A stretch of DNA of 64,000 nt, taken from contig JAHYIO010000001.1 in the NCBI GenBank assembly GCA_020543525.1, positions 1,426,001-1,490,000 of the forward strand, read 5' to 3'. The position numbers and the translations under genes are program-made. The notes under the pieces were generated by a model that did not search any database, was not told the DNA's origin, and saw only the letters and a list, made by a program, of their open reading frames with translations. The stretch comes from Coriolopsis trogii. Lineage: Eukaryota > Basidiomycota > Agaricomycetes > Polyporales > Polyporaceae. Positions 45,267-56,895 of this stretch are shown piece by piece. Every line of letters begins with the position of its first letter. Position 1 is the first letter of the stretch.

Positions 45267-47577
45267 TCATCTTGTACCTTCACGCACAAGGACGTAACTG
45301 CCTCTTCGTGGCAGCCATACACACCACAAATACCAGTACACCACGCCGCCCAGTGATATGAACCACGACACGAGGACATGGGCCTATTAAAGGAAAATAT
45401 TAGCTTGTGAGGAGTGCAAGGGTTGAGACTGTGCGCGTACCCAATACGGAAGGTGGTCGTACACCCTGTAGCCCCGTGCGGGAGGTATGAGGGGGACCGC
45501 GACGAGGAAGATGTTCGAGAGGAAGAAGAATAACACTACCGTAGTCCATGCGCGGCAAGGAGGCAGCCAATGATAAGATGCTCGCAAGGATCTTAGCTTC
45601 TTCGGTAAGAGGCACTCCGGAGTATGGATGAACAGGAGTCCTCCAGAGACGAACATGTTGATGAGTGCCAGTGGGTACGACGTCACTGCGGATCATATCG
45701 TCAGTCAAAGCGCGATGTCATCAATAACTGCGAGGAGACGTACGGCCTAGCATGAAAAGGTATACATCCCCTGAGGGTACGAGCAGAGCTAGGCCGCCTG
45801 TAATCAGCCACTGTTCGAATAGACCAGCAAAGGGCGTGTTGAATGGCTGATTGCTCGCAAAAATAGAGGAGAACGGCAAGACGCCCTCCCTGCCCAACTC
45901 TTGGACCACTGTCGCATTGAAAGAATCAGCCAGCAGCCACGCCATACACCGACATAAAGCATACCTCGACCATGCGTGAACAGGCCTGCGAGAACATTGC
46001 CTAGAGTCGACAGAGCGATTATGACGCTTACAGCCTACAATCCCAAGTCAGCACAAATTGGCATGCGCACCGGCTATACGTATACATACCCGCTCTGCAT
46101 TCACACCCCATAACTTGCCAAAGTATAGCGCAGCAACTATCCGTCCGCTGTCCAGAATCTCTTCCTTGTCCACTACTGCAAAGTAGGCGACGTTGACGAG
46201 CATGTACACGAGAGTTACAGAAATCATGGCAAGAGGCGCAGCCCGCTTGATTGTTCGTACTGGGTCGTGCACTTCGGCGAGGGCATAATTGGCGTTCGAG
46301 TACCCGATGAAACACCTTTTGATGAATGAGAGGACGCCGCGTAGTAAGCTGTACGGGAAGCCACCGCTCACCATATCACATTGAACAGTCCTGTTACGAA
46401 CGCATTCACCCCGCCCGTCAAGCTGCCCTCCCAGATGTGGTCCCAGTCAAAATTCTGAGGAGGCTACGCCGTATCGCAACATCAGCGCTCGGGTATTGGT
46501 GCAATGCGCGCATACACCCACCTTCTCCAATTTGAACCCAGGAATACGAAGCAGCGCTGCGAGTCCCGTGAGCGAAATCACGACGAGCACGAGCAGTTTG
46601 AACATCCCGAGCGCGTTCTGCAGCCGCAAACCCGCCTTCAACGCGGTGCCATGCAACAGCAGCGCAAAAGTGATGCAAGCAACGCTTGCAATCCGAGTTT
46701 TCGTCTGCGACGGTGTTTGTGTTGGGTCCCAGGCATGCAGACTGTCTGAGCAAGTGAGGCGCGGCTTCAGCTTTGTAAGGAAGCTCAGAGCATGAATCGT
46801 CGCTCACATTCACCGAACACCGAGCAAGACGCGGCCTGCCAACCCTACAAAGCGAACAATTTATCCTCAAAGCATGGTGAATCAGGAACGTCTACACGCA
46901 CTATGAAGACTGCATACATTGCGTATATGCAGGTCACCAAGAGCTTCGGTTTCTTGTATATGAATTCCAGGTAGACCTTCTCCCCGCCGTTCTTAGGTAG
47001 ACCCTGCCAAAGAATGCCAGACGCAGTGAGCGCCGATTCACAGCTACTTCTCATCGTATATCCACTCACTGTTCCTAGTTCCACGTAAACTGCGGTCCCA
47101 CAGAGCGCAACCGTTGCCCCAAGAAGCCACATAACGAGCGAAAGCCCCACGCTCCCGGAAGAGCGAAGTATCACACTTGGAGTGGCGAAGATCCTGAATA
47201 ATGCTAGCGTTAGTGAGCCTCCTCAGGCATGCGTTCGTGAGGTGATGCATAGTACATACCCTGAACCAATCACGCGATTGAAGATGAGTGAGGACGTGCT
47301 TGTCAGACCGAGTGGTCGCTTTTGCGTTGACGCTTCGTCCTCTGCATGCAAAGAGTTCCGAGATCAAAACATGTGAATATGTGACAATAGGTGCGAACGC
47401 TGTCATACCATCGGCTTCGCTGTCCACCAGCGCAGATACTTGTACGTCGATTGGAACATGTTTCGGATTCGCCTCGTCGGACAGAATATCGGCGCTAGTC
47501 GTCCCAAGCAGAGGTTCATGTTCCCCCGTCGACACTTGTGAACTTGCCCCGCTTCGCAATCTGGAGATTGAAGACAT
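45267..47577 (-). CDS. LAT-family amino-acid permease, MUP1-like
   Basis: This is a twelve-segment plasma-membrane permease of the LAT/APC superfamily, of the kind that includes yeast high-affinity methionine permease Mup1. The ATG at 47575-47577 (MSSISRLRSGASSQVSTGE) begins a hydrophilic cytosolic tail. Spliced, KRPLGLTSTSSLIFNRVIGS leads into GIFATPSVILRSSGSVGLSL, a hallmark of the family's first helix. Later come PKNGGEKVYLEFIYKKPKLL, LQNALGMFKLLVLVVISLTG, FIGYSNANYALAEVHDPVRT and AALYFGKLWGVNAERAVSVI. The last exon ends YVLVREGTR. About ten introns; the product is about 560 residues. The stop at 45267-45269 lies close to the 3' end of methyltransferase copy 3. Confidence 0.85.
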
Positions 47578-48056
47578 TGGCGGAACAGAACGATGCTGGA
47601 AACGATACTTGAGTCAGGTAAGAGAGTGCGACGACTCCCGAAGCAAGGGCAGTAGCGTGCCCTCAGGGTCTTAGGGACGAATGTTGAGGGGATAGGTTGC
47701 GGCGGGAAGCAACCTGGTACTCGGTAGAAAAGCCTCCACGACGTCCTATCTCCCTGACCATGAAGGCATCCGACAGCCGCAGTAGTGACGTGTCGGCATT
47801 ACCCTGTGTGCAAGCAAGGGCATCTGGACTGCCATATTCGGGCCCACCTCACCTGATAGGTGCGCAGAGTCGCTCAGCAGGAACGCCTTTGAGTGAATAC
47901 CATGCAGCGGTACGAAAAAGAATCTGACGGTCTTCATGTCCAGTCGAGACAGTTCGCACAAATAATACATGGGAGCATCAGTGAGGTTGATTACAAGTTG
48001 TCAGTCCGATAACTGCACACGTCCCTTCTGTATGTCTACACTCATATGCGCGCTTT
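47578..48056. other. Promoter region of the permease
   Basis: This region contains the permease promoter and the end of the p23 gene, both on the minus strand. No gene is seen. Confidence 0.4.
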
Positions 48057-48961
48057 TCATGCCTTGGGCTCCGCGTCCTCAAGTGGCGGAGGACCATCGT
48101 CATCCGAGTCATCGCCCTCGCCGTCGAGATCTGCACCTGATGGACCGGCATCCATGCCGCCTGCGCCACCGCCCATGGACTTGAGCATCTACATTGTTTC
48201 GTTCAGCTCGCGGAGTGTCGTTCGCAGACGGAAGATAGCTTACCGCGTCCAGATCCATACCACCCATGCCGCCCATTCCTGGCATGCCACCCATGCCACC
48301 CATTCCAGGCATACCACCCATGCCGCCCATACCACCCATACCGCCCATGTCGAAGTCCTCGTCGAGGGCGGCCTTGTCGCCATCCTGCTCATCCTCGTCC
48401 ACCCATTTGGAAAAGTCGGTCTTTATGAACTGGTTGCGGACCTTCTCCTTCGTTAAGCGTGGCCAGTATTCCGCCTTCTTCTCCTTCTTGCGGAGAAGCA
48501 AGGTGAGAGAGCGGGACGTGAGGTTCTTCGAGGATGCCTAGAGGAAAAGAACAACGGATGAACACGCTGGATCGCACGGGTCGACAAAGAAGACATACTT
48601 CTGGATCAACCTCCTCGTACAGGTCGATGGAGAACTCGTAGTCCTTCTCATCGATACCCTTCTCGGCGCTACAAGTTCATATGATGTGCATTAGCACGTG
48701 TAGTTTCGCAGTCAAAATCACATCGGATGCTCACTTGCCCGCCTTCGCCTTGAAGGAGAGTTTTGTTGGGGTGAGGTTGTACTCCAGAGTTTCGGGCTTG
48801 ATATCTGGCAGGTTGACCGTCACGAACAGTACGTTCTGTAGACATAGCAAATGCTACAGTCAGTGCGCGCAGCGACCCGAGAAGACGCGTCCATCGCTCA
48901 CCTTCTTCTCGTCGGACTCGGAGCTGCGCTGAGCCCATAGAACTTCAGGATGTGCTGGCAT
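48057..48961 (-). CDS. Hsp90 co-chaperone p23/Sba1-like
   Basis: p23 proteins bind the closed Hsp90 dimer and slow ATP hydrolysis. The ATG at 48959-48961 opens the CS domain: MPAHPEVLWAQRSSESDEK, NVLFVTVNLPDIKPETLEYN, LTPTKLSFKAKAG, EKGIDEKDYEFSIDLYEEVD, LTLLLRKKEKKAEYWPRLTK and FIKTDFSKWVDEDEQDGDKA. The WPRL motif is the p23 signature. The tail has a repeat of Gly-Gly-Met and Pro-Gly-Met units (about 48266-48350), then after a short intron an acidic end (GEGDDSDDDGPPPLEDAEPKA, written by residue type: acid and proline rich). About 200 residues in five exons. Confidence 0.88.
48262..48352 (-). repeat. GGM/GMP coding repeat in p23
   Basis: The bases for about ten Gly-Gly-Met and Met-Pro-Gly units repeat in tandem. 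The units are similar on both strands (for example CCGCCCATACCACCCATACC on the plus strand), which makes the block prone to slippage. Confidence 0.7.
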
Positions 48962-49193
48962 TTTGGATTCGACGTTTGTTGGCGATGGTGGTGAGGAGGA
49001 GAACGTTTAAAGGGAAGTAAGAGGTGGGAAAACTCTCGAAGCTAGGAGAACTTATCGGCGCCCCCGCGCGACGCGTCACTTCCCGATTTGGATCATCATC
49101 AATGTGGGGAATGCGTCACCAGCTAGGCGCCCAAAAGACTTGTCTGCGATCCATACTACTTGCTGTCGACGCGGTTGTGTCTTCTTCACCGCC

Positions 49194-50149
49194 ATGTGGT
49201 ATGTTGCTATTCCGCACATGATGGAATTGGTGCTGATTGAAACATTTAGGTGCACAAGATGGTACCTCCCTCTTGTTCTCTTACCGATCCCCGTCGCGCC
49301 ACCGTACTTCCTCCTTCTTTTCCTGTTCTCCACGACGATGCATGCCCGCCCATGGTGAGCGCACAAGTTCTAGGCCTGAAATTGTCTGACTATATTTCCT
49401 CAAGCTTCTACTGCATGGTCATGCTCTCCGCCATCTTCATGTCGACATGCTACTGGCCCCCAGTTCCCGCTGAGACACCGCTCGTCCGACCGTGGTCTGA
49501 AAACGTTACCACGTTTGGCGACGCCCTTCGCTACATGATGCCAAACATTCCTGAAGATAAAATTCCCTCCACTATACCCATAGCCGACCGCTGCTGGTGC
49601 GATCTCTCGAACGGCTTCTTCGCGCCTTTCAACACAACAAGATGGGAGGAGCTGAGCGTCACACGAATGAAGGAGAGCATCGAGAAGGAGCTGGCGGTGG
49701 AGAGGAGAGCTCAAGAGAAGGAGGATTGCCAGGCTGCTGCGGGTGAGGACGCTGCTGGTTCGAGTGCGTGCGACATTGCAGAAGAAGAGTTGGATGTACC
49801 GTCCACGACTCCCATCTCGACGGCAACCCTCACATATCCAGAAGCGCTTCTCTACAAAGCCTACTTAGCCTTCCGCAACAGAACTGCGCACCATCCCTCA
49901 CCACCACCCTCTGTCTCTTCTCCTTCACCTACCTCCACAGAGGGACAATCGCCGACAGAGGCAACCCCATCGTCCAACGAGGACAACGCTACCCCAGCTG
50001 TCCTCGTGCAACCCACTGCTGCAGCTCAGTCTCCTTCAGTACGACACCCATGGGTGCGTCGAGAATATGATTTCCGCTCTCTGGGCTTCGCAATGGTACT
50101 TGACTTTGGGTGGCCCTCTACAACTCGATCATCTGTTGGACTAGATTAG
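49194..50149 (+). CDS. Unrecognised membrane protein
   Basis: The family is not recognised. A spliced model starts at ATG 49194: MWCTRWYLPLVLLPIPVAPP, then YFLLLFLFSTTMHARPC, a strong hydrophobic segment. A second intron at about 49356-49405 leads to FYCMVMLSAIFMSTCYWPPV, another membrane segment. After that come WSENVTTFGDALRYMMPNIP, RCWCDLSNGFFAPFNTTRWE, LSVTRMKESIEKELAVERRA and low-complexity Ser/Pro/Thr sequence, ending LDFGWPSTTRSSVGLD. The first intron is a multiple of three bases, so an unspliced start at 49104 is the alternative. It is divergent from p23 with a spacer of about 230 bases. Confidence 0.55.
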
Positions 50150-50432
50150 GATGGACGAGGATAACCATAATGTTGTATTTTATCTAGTCTCGAATGATGC
50201 ATGTGCGTGCGCGCGAGTTATATCGGTCAGGTACTTCGCCAGATCCCGACGCTCGCTACCTCGACTTTCGGAGAGCTGTTTTCGGCGCTTTCGGCAGTGA
50301 CGAAGGACCACGTGCCTGGAAGGGCGCTTCGGACGCGTCGCGGTGAGAGCCAAGCGGCTGAACTCCTCACTTTCGTCCACCACTGCGAGCACACCTCGCC
50401 CTCCTCCACCGCCCGCTAGGGCGCAGCACACC

Positions 50433-53111
50433 ATGGCGTCCTCTAGTAAACAGTCGGGTTATACCAAGGACAAGAAGCGCGACCTCAAGATACAGTCGGA
50501 TGCCTCGGCTGCTACAGGGAGCAGTAGCTCCTCATCAGGCACCAGCAAGCTCGACGCTGTCTCCAAAGCCATCCTTGCGCCTTTCACCTCCCGCAAACAT
50601 GACTCTGCAAAGATCCTAACTGACCGTGCGTGTTCTCCTTGCTACATGCGTGACAGGTCTGCACGGGCGCTCACCAGTGGGGTGTGTGGTTTTGGCGTTG
50701 CTGGGATACAGTGGCCCCGGTTATTATGACCCCTCGGGTGATTGGCGCAGCGACGGTCTCGGGGCGGCCTCGCGCCTCAGTGGGAGGCAGCTCGCACGTC
50801 GACTTTGCTACGCTGGGACGTGCCCCTCTCCGGCTCGGGTTCGGCTCTCGCCGGGTGACGTCGCGCGAGCTGCAGATCGTCGAGGCGACGGAGGAACTGC
50901 TCGAGCAAGAGGTCCCGGAGCCGGACGACCTCGCGCAGAATGTGTCACTCCTGCGGGGCTTCAATGCGACGATACCGAGCGCGGAGAAGAGTCGCATACG
51001 GAGGAGACAGACGAGGAACGTGGAGACACCGAGATTAGGACTGAAGAAGCTGAGCTTGGGCGCACGGGGTTTGCTGGGCGACGATGAGGAGCATGACGGT
51101 GAGAGCGTTGTCAGTGAGGATGACGTGGTCATGGTTGGGCGGTCGGAGCGGAACGGTCGCGGGCGGAAAAGCAAAGGGAAACGGCGAGGGAGGCAGAGCT
51201 TGAGTGCGAGCAAGCATCTTGGTACGGAAGAGCTTGTCAGGCAGACTCATGAGATTGAGCGGGACAAGGAGAACCTTCATGTCCGCAGGGTACGTCCTGC
51301 ATATCATAATATCACCCATTCCGATCTATTCCTCATCTTGCACCACAGACTCTCATAAATAACGAAATTGAGGAGATATCTCGCAAGATCGAGGCGTTGG
51401 ATGCCCTTCGAGCTAAGCTAGAGCAAGACTTGCTGAGGCTTCACGAAGAAGAGTTGGAGCTAGACGATGAGCGTACGTACCGTTCTGGCATGTCATTCCC
51501 GCGTACTCAGCTGGGCATTAGTGGAGGGGGTCCGCGAGCGGCTCGAGTTGGAAGAATCGGCCAGCCAACCCGCGCGCAGCCTCTCGCGCTCAGCTCATCT
51601 GCCTCAAAGTTCTAGGAGACGAAAAGGGCCTGCGTTTCTCCCATCGGAACATGACGAGTTACCACCTGGTGTCGCTTTCATGGTAACGTTGACCTATTTT
51701 CCGTCCTGCTGCTCCAACTCAAATCCCGCATCAGTCACTGGAGAGTCATACGACGCCCATCACCGCGCTCGACTTCTCAGAGCCGTATGGTACACTCGTC
51801 ACCGCAAGCCAAGATGACACGCAACCACGAGTATGGGATTTGCTTACGGGAGAGGAGATCGGTCGCTTGCGCGGGCACCGCGGGACGGTTAAGTGCATAC
51901 AAGTCGAAGACCACGTATGCTTGACCGGCAGCGAGGATGGTTCCGTGCGTGTCTGGGACCTAAGACGCGTGGACGAGGACGAAGATTGGGAGTCCGGGGA
52001 TATGCTCAGTCTCAGCGATGTTGCGGAAGAGGAGGAGAGTACGGAAGGTGTAAACGGGATCAGACAAGGTGGAAGCACGAGCAGCCGGCCATCCAGCGTG
52101 GCGGAACGAGACGGTGCATGGATACGGACTTTGGAGGGGCACTCGAAGGCGGTGACCACGATGTACTTCGAGGATAACTGTCTGGTGAGTTTCCTGGCTT
52201 TCGTCTGCTTTCGTCACCTTACATGTGTGGTCTAGGTGACTGGCGCCTCGGACAAGACAATGCGACAGTGGGACCTTAACACTGGGCAGTGCGTCATGAC
52301 AATGGATATTCTCTGGGCGATCTCGCATCCTCCAACTGCAGCACCCGGAACTGCTCTTCCTGCACACCTCTTCCCTGGTGCTGCGGCCGCCGCGGGCACC
52401 TTTGCTGTGCCGACGCCCCCCTATGCTGACGGCACATGGGAATTGTACCAGGATTTCGTCGGATCGGTACAGTTCTGGGGCTACGCCCTCGTCAGCGGCA
52501 GTGGGGACGGTGCGGTCCGGATGTGGGACAGTGAGTCTGTTTGGACACGGAATCGTCAGGGAAATGTGATTAAGCGAGGGGAACTGACTTTCGGGCGTAG
52601 TGCGCACTGGCCAGCCTCACCGTACCCTGCTCGGGCACACCGGACCCGTCACATGCCTGCAGTTTGACGAGCTGCATATTGTCAGCGGCAGTCTCGACAA
52701 GTCCATCCGGGTACGTGTTATCTCTCATGGCAATGTGCATACCTTCTGCTCACTGTGAATCTCGCCGTAGATTTGGGACGTACGCACGGGCGGGATCTTC
52801 GAGACCCTGAAGTACGACCATGCCGTCACCGCTCTGCAGTTCGACACCCGCAAGATCGTGGCCGCGACGGGCGAGAACGGCGTCAAGGTACGCTTCCTTT
52901 CTTGCGCCAGAGAGCTCTGGCGGCCGCCGCCGGTCTGTGCGCTTACGTTTCTTGTACTGTTTTTCCCCCACAGATATACAACCGCACGAGCATGCAGCAT
53001 TCCACGCTGATGACAAACGGACACACGCGCCCTGTGGAGCGTCTACGGTATATGGACCGGTACATGGTCTCGGGCGGGCGGGACTCGGTCGTCAAAATCT
53101 GGGCGCTGTGA
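50433..53111 (+). CDS. MDV1: Mitochondrial fission adaptor Mdv1/Caf4-like WD40 protein
   Basis: Mdv1 links Fis1 on the outer mitochondrial membrane to the dynamin Dnm1 during division. The ATG at 50433 opens a Ser-rich N-terminus ([20 protein letters not shown]). After an intron the middle region has the heptad stretch [19 protein letters not shown], then [20 protein letters not shown] and [14 protein letters not shown], the coiled coil that dimerises Mdv1. WD40 repeats follow: [113 protein letters not shown] and [14 protein letters not shown]. An acidic Ser-rich insert splits the repeats. About nine introns; approximately 750 residues. It forms a functional pair with UGO1 (fusion) in this window. 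Confidence 0.86.
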
Positions 53112-53539
53112 ACTCTCACCGCGAAGTGTTACGTCGGACGCGGTGTACATGCAGAGAATGTCTGTCGCGGGAGAAAGAAGCGGTATCGCCTTTCGTTGAT
53201 GCCCTTGTCCCTACGGCGGTCGCGACTCGGGATCTCGTCAGTGACAATTGACAGCGCAGGGACGACGTCATACTTCTAGTTTACGCACATGTCGATGGTT
53301 CGTATCGGAATTTGCGCCGAGCACGATACCGTAAAGTTAAAGAGCTCTCTGGCGGGAGCGTAATGAATACAAGGGGAGTAATGTACATTGCATATAGCAT
53401 AGAATCATTGTCCGTAACGCGTATAGAAGGCCCTGGAAAGTGAGCGATGGCTGCTCCGCCAAAACTTGAAACTCGGGACGGCCATCTGAGTCGTATTTGA
53501 GGCGCTTTCTGGCACAAAGGCCTGGCTTCTATCCATTCA
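53112..53539. other. Intergenic region between MDV1 and GT49
   Basis: This is the space between convergent MDV1 (+) and the GT49 gene (-). Only short frames occur. It is probably both 3' untranslated regions. Confidence 0.5.
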
Positions 53540-55527
53540 TCAGCTGGACGACCATCCCATATTATCAGCAAGATTCCGCTGTAAAATCGCGGACGGTGAG
53601 TGCCTAGCTACCTGCGAGACTGTCTTGGCAATATTTTTGATCTTCTTGCACTCTTCGCGTGCGTTGGCGGCCCGCTCGGTATGCAGGTTCCCGTCGCGGT
53701 AATAGCGGTAGAGATACCTTGGGATGATCAGTGAAGCTCTGACGGATGATGCCAAAAACGGAGGCGGCGTACCGGAGGCAGGCCTCCTCCTTGAAGTCAG
53801 TATACATCTTCTTGTTCGACTTGCGCTGAGGCAGGGAACGAGATTAGAGAGGAATTCGGCGACGGTCATGTGGAAAGGCGGGCTTCGAATGTACCTCTTC
53901 TCTTCGGGCCTCCTCCTCGTATTTGTGGCTCTGATGGATGAGGAAGTGATCCGACAGAACGTAAAAGGAAACGCCGCTGAGGTACATTTCGAACAGGCAG
54001 GCAGCCTTATTCCCGCCGTAGCCTGCAAAACGTTCATCACACCTAGGCGGACACGGGGAGGGAAGGAGAAGCGCAAGTGTTCGTGAGTGATAACGCTCGT
54101 GGAGGGTATTGGCGGATACGGACCAGCTGACGCGCTTGCTTGTGATCACATAGGGCTCGTACGCGCTCTGATATTGTTCAACCTTGTATACGGTGCCGGA
54201 GCCGGCTCGGAGCGAGTAGTACTTCTCGTAGTCGGTGCTGCTATGGCCCGGGGCCCAGGAAGCATGAAAGGTAGCGATGACAGGTGGGTTGGCTTGCACC
54301 AGTTTGAGTAAGGTCTATCATACGAACAGCTCGTGAGTCAGTTTGACTGTTACCTCAAGGTTCGGGGGAGCATATCGTTGAGAGAAGAGGAGTATGGGGT
54401 GCGATCGAGCGGGAATAGACGGATCGAGGTAGAGGGTGGGGCATGGAGAGTCTTTTTACCTGCTTATCCGCTGGGAAGGTGCGTTGGTCAACGCCATCTT
54501 CATGCTTCACGTACTCAAATGCGGGAACGACAAGTGCCGCGGTGCCTTCGCGGAGCCGCTGGACTAAATCCGTGCTGTTCGGCCCTGCGGCGTCGGCCTT
54601 CGCAGAGGGGCGTCCTGTGCGAACGACATGACGGATCGGGGTAGAGGAGGCCGCGCGAACAGCGTCTCGGACGAAGCCGCGCCAGTCAGTGCAGACGGCG
54701 AAATCGACGTCGAGCTGCATGACAAACTCAGTCCGTGCGAAGAGACGTGCGGCGTTTCTCCAAACGTTGAACTGCCGGCCGCCTTCGCCTTCAGCACCGG
54801 TCACAGCCTCAGACGAAAGGGCGCTTGTGAACGGCGAGAGAGCGAGATGAACGTCGACATATTCAGAAAACAGTGACGACGACGCATATAGCGTATGCAG
54901 ATTGTGCAATGCGACCCGGGAAGGATGGTCAGGTTTGAGCGACGAGAAAGACGAGTGTAGCGGCAGCGGGATATGAATGGTGACTGAGATGGGGCCGCGG
55001 TAGCGTTCGACCAGCTGTTTGAAGACGCGGAACCTATTGCTGGTAACAAGAGTGGTGATCGTAACGTCGTCGTGATCGACGGGAGCCGATGCCTTGAAGT
55101 AGAATGGGATTATACGCGTCGGGTGCATAGCCTCTGAGAAAGCCTTAGAGAGCAGAGTTTCCTCTAGGATTGCATAATTTGAGCTATGGGGGAACTTGCG
55201 AGCAAAAGCTTCAAACCGGGGTATGTGCACTACTTCTGAAGAGGCATACCCAGACGGCCAGACATCTGCCCAGTGAGTGTCGTCCAACGGCGCCGCGAGG
55301 TCATGATCCAGATGCACTTCAGGTAGTTCTTGAAGAAGAGAGACAGATCCGCGAGCCGCGCCGTACAAGGGTTTGCCAATGGGGGACTCCGACGCGGCGC
55401 GACTTGTCTGCTGGAAAAGGCGGTAGACAGGCGACAAGACATAGAACCAGGTTGTGAAGATAACCGCTGCCAACACATAAGACCATGTCAGCGAATGCAA
55501 AACTTTTGCAGCGGTTGAGCCTCCCAT
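53540..55527 (-). CDS. GT49 (LARGE-like) glycosyltransferase
   Basis: GT49 enzymes transfer glucuronic acid or GlcNAc in beta-linkage. The ATG at 55525-55527 begins MGGSTAAKVLHSLTWSYVLA and runs into a type II signal anchor (LAAVIFTTWFYVLSPVYRLF). Exon 1 holds EVLL-type sequence: NYAILEETLLSKAFSEAMHP, TITTLVTSNRFRVFKQLVER and RYRGPISVTIHIPLP. FVMQLDVDFAVCTDW has the DVD metal motif. After an intron come TLLKLVQANPPVIATFHASW and YKVEQYQSAYEPYVIT. A further join gives WCDERFAGYGGNKAACLFEM, YLSGVSFYVLSDHFLIHQSH. After another intron the last exon reads MYTDFKEEACLRYLYRYYRD, once the intron at about 53760-53705 is removed. It ends NMGWSSS. The WCDERF.GYG.NKAACL and DHF.IHQSH motifs are typical of the family. 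Roughly 540 residues; acts in the Golgi. Confidence 0.85.
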
Positions 55528-55720
55528 TCGATCAGCAGGCAGGATGTAAGGAGTGAAGACGCCGTGGTTCAGCAGAGGACGTCGTAGTCAAAGGCAAGAT
55601 CGCCATCGTCGGGAAATACCTTATCTGGAACCGCTTGTAGCGCTTCCGGTACGGGCGCTTGTGACGTAGAGCCTTGACTCCCGCCAACCGACTCGCTCGT
55701 CACTGTGCCCGCTTTTCTCA

Positions 55721-56895
55721 ATGCTTGCGAGACTCGGACTTTGCACTCCTCCACGCAATTGCATTGCAAAGCATACTGGGGCGCTGCGCTCCTTCTCATC
55801 GTCTTCAAGTATCCGTGACATTGGTCTGTCCTCGCCGCGAATCAATTACGAGCAAAAGTATGCGGAGAAGCTGCAGCGGCGGGCCCAGGAGTGAGTATCA
55901 TCTCGTATCCACTTGAGTAGCTGCTCTGAATTTTAATAGGCAGGGCAAGAGTGTTGACGATCTTCGAGCCGAGTTGAAGGAACAAGAGAGACAAAAACGG
56001 CTCCAGAGGCTGAAGGAGAACAGTAACAAGGCTGCAGAGACGGTACAGAACTCCTCTGCAAGTGGGTCATCACCTCTCTCGTCTTCTCATACTGTGCCCA
56101 CATCTACCGGAAGCTCCCACCGAAAGGATGGTTCTCCGGTGAAGGTATGCCTCAACTCCTTCAAACCGCTATGCATGGAGAATGACGCGCATGCATCAGC
56201 CTCTGTCAAGCATCCTCAACGTCGCAAAACTGCTAGAGAAGCCGCACACCCCAGAACAGATATCCCTGCTTTGGAGGGCCTACCACGAATCCCGCTCTGG
56301 AGGTACAGGTCGCGGCTTCCTCTGTGCCACCGTTCCGGTCGACAGCTATCAGAAGATGCTTGATGTCGCCAGCAAGTATCCGACGTTTGTGCTCCCTGTG
56401 CCGCGAGAGAACGCACAGGTAGATGAAGCTTCGAAAGACCCGGCATACGAGTTCTACCTCATGGAGTGGGGCTTCCATGGCCCTCCACCAGAGCCAACCG
56501 CAGCTAGTGACGTGTTTTCGTCGACCAAGGCTTCAGCAGGCCCGCAGACGTCCACCATACTCTTCACTCCGCTCCAGGAGTACAAGCTTCGACAGTCGTT
56601 CGCGACACCGTACCTGGTGGTGACACATTACACTGACCTGGTAAAGACGCATGGGCTTGTCTTGCTTCGTGGAGAGATCACGCCGTCGGGGGCATCCGCA
56701 GGTGTGGCAGGAGAAGATGGGGCGCGGTATATGCTCAGCCAGCAGGACGCACAACTTCTCGCTATCCATGTGCAGAGGTTCTATCTGTGGAACGAAGGCT
56801 CCGAGGACAGGGCGGGTCTTATCAAGGCATTCCACGAGACACCAGGGGAGTTCAAATGGGAAGAACTGTTGAAACATACAGACTTCTCGGCTTGA
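55721..56895 (+). CDS. ATP11: F1-ATP synthase assembly factor Atp11
   Basis: Atp11 is a mitochondrial chaperone that binds the F1 beta subunit during assembly. The ATG at 55721 opens a likely targeting peptide (MLARLGLCTPPRNCIAKHTG). It is followed by SIRDIGLSSPRINYEQKYAE and KLQRRAQE, an intron, then QGKSVDDLRAELKEQERQKR. After a Ser/Thr-rich linker ending SHRKDGSPVK and a second intron comes PLSSILNVAKLLEKPHTPEQ, ISLLWRAYHESR, RGFLCATVPVDSYQKMLDVA, KYPTFVLPVPRENAQ and FYLMEWGFHGPPP. The end has TPYLVVTHYTDLVKTHGLVL and RFYLWNEGSEDRAGLIKAFH. These are conserved ATP11 blocks. About 330 residues. The gene is divergent from GT49 with a spacer of about 190 bases. Confidence 0.9.

Noticed and set aside
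40289..47577. A biosynthetic gene cluster around the methyltransferases
   Set aside because: No synthase, cyclase, P450 or other tailoring gene is visible nearby; the neighbours are homoserine kinase and an amino-acid permease.
53705..53765. Possible frameshift in the GT49 gene after TDFKEEACLR
   Set aside because: A GTACGC-to-AAG intron between CLR and YLYRYYRDG restores the conserved reading.
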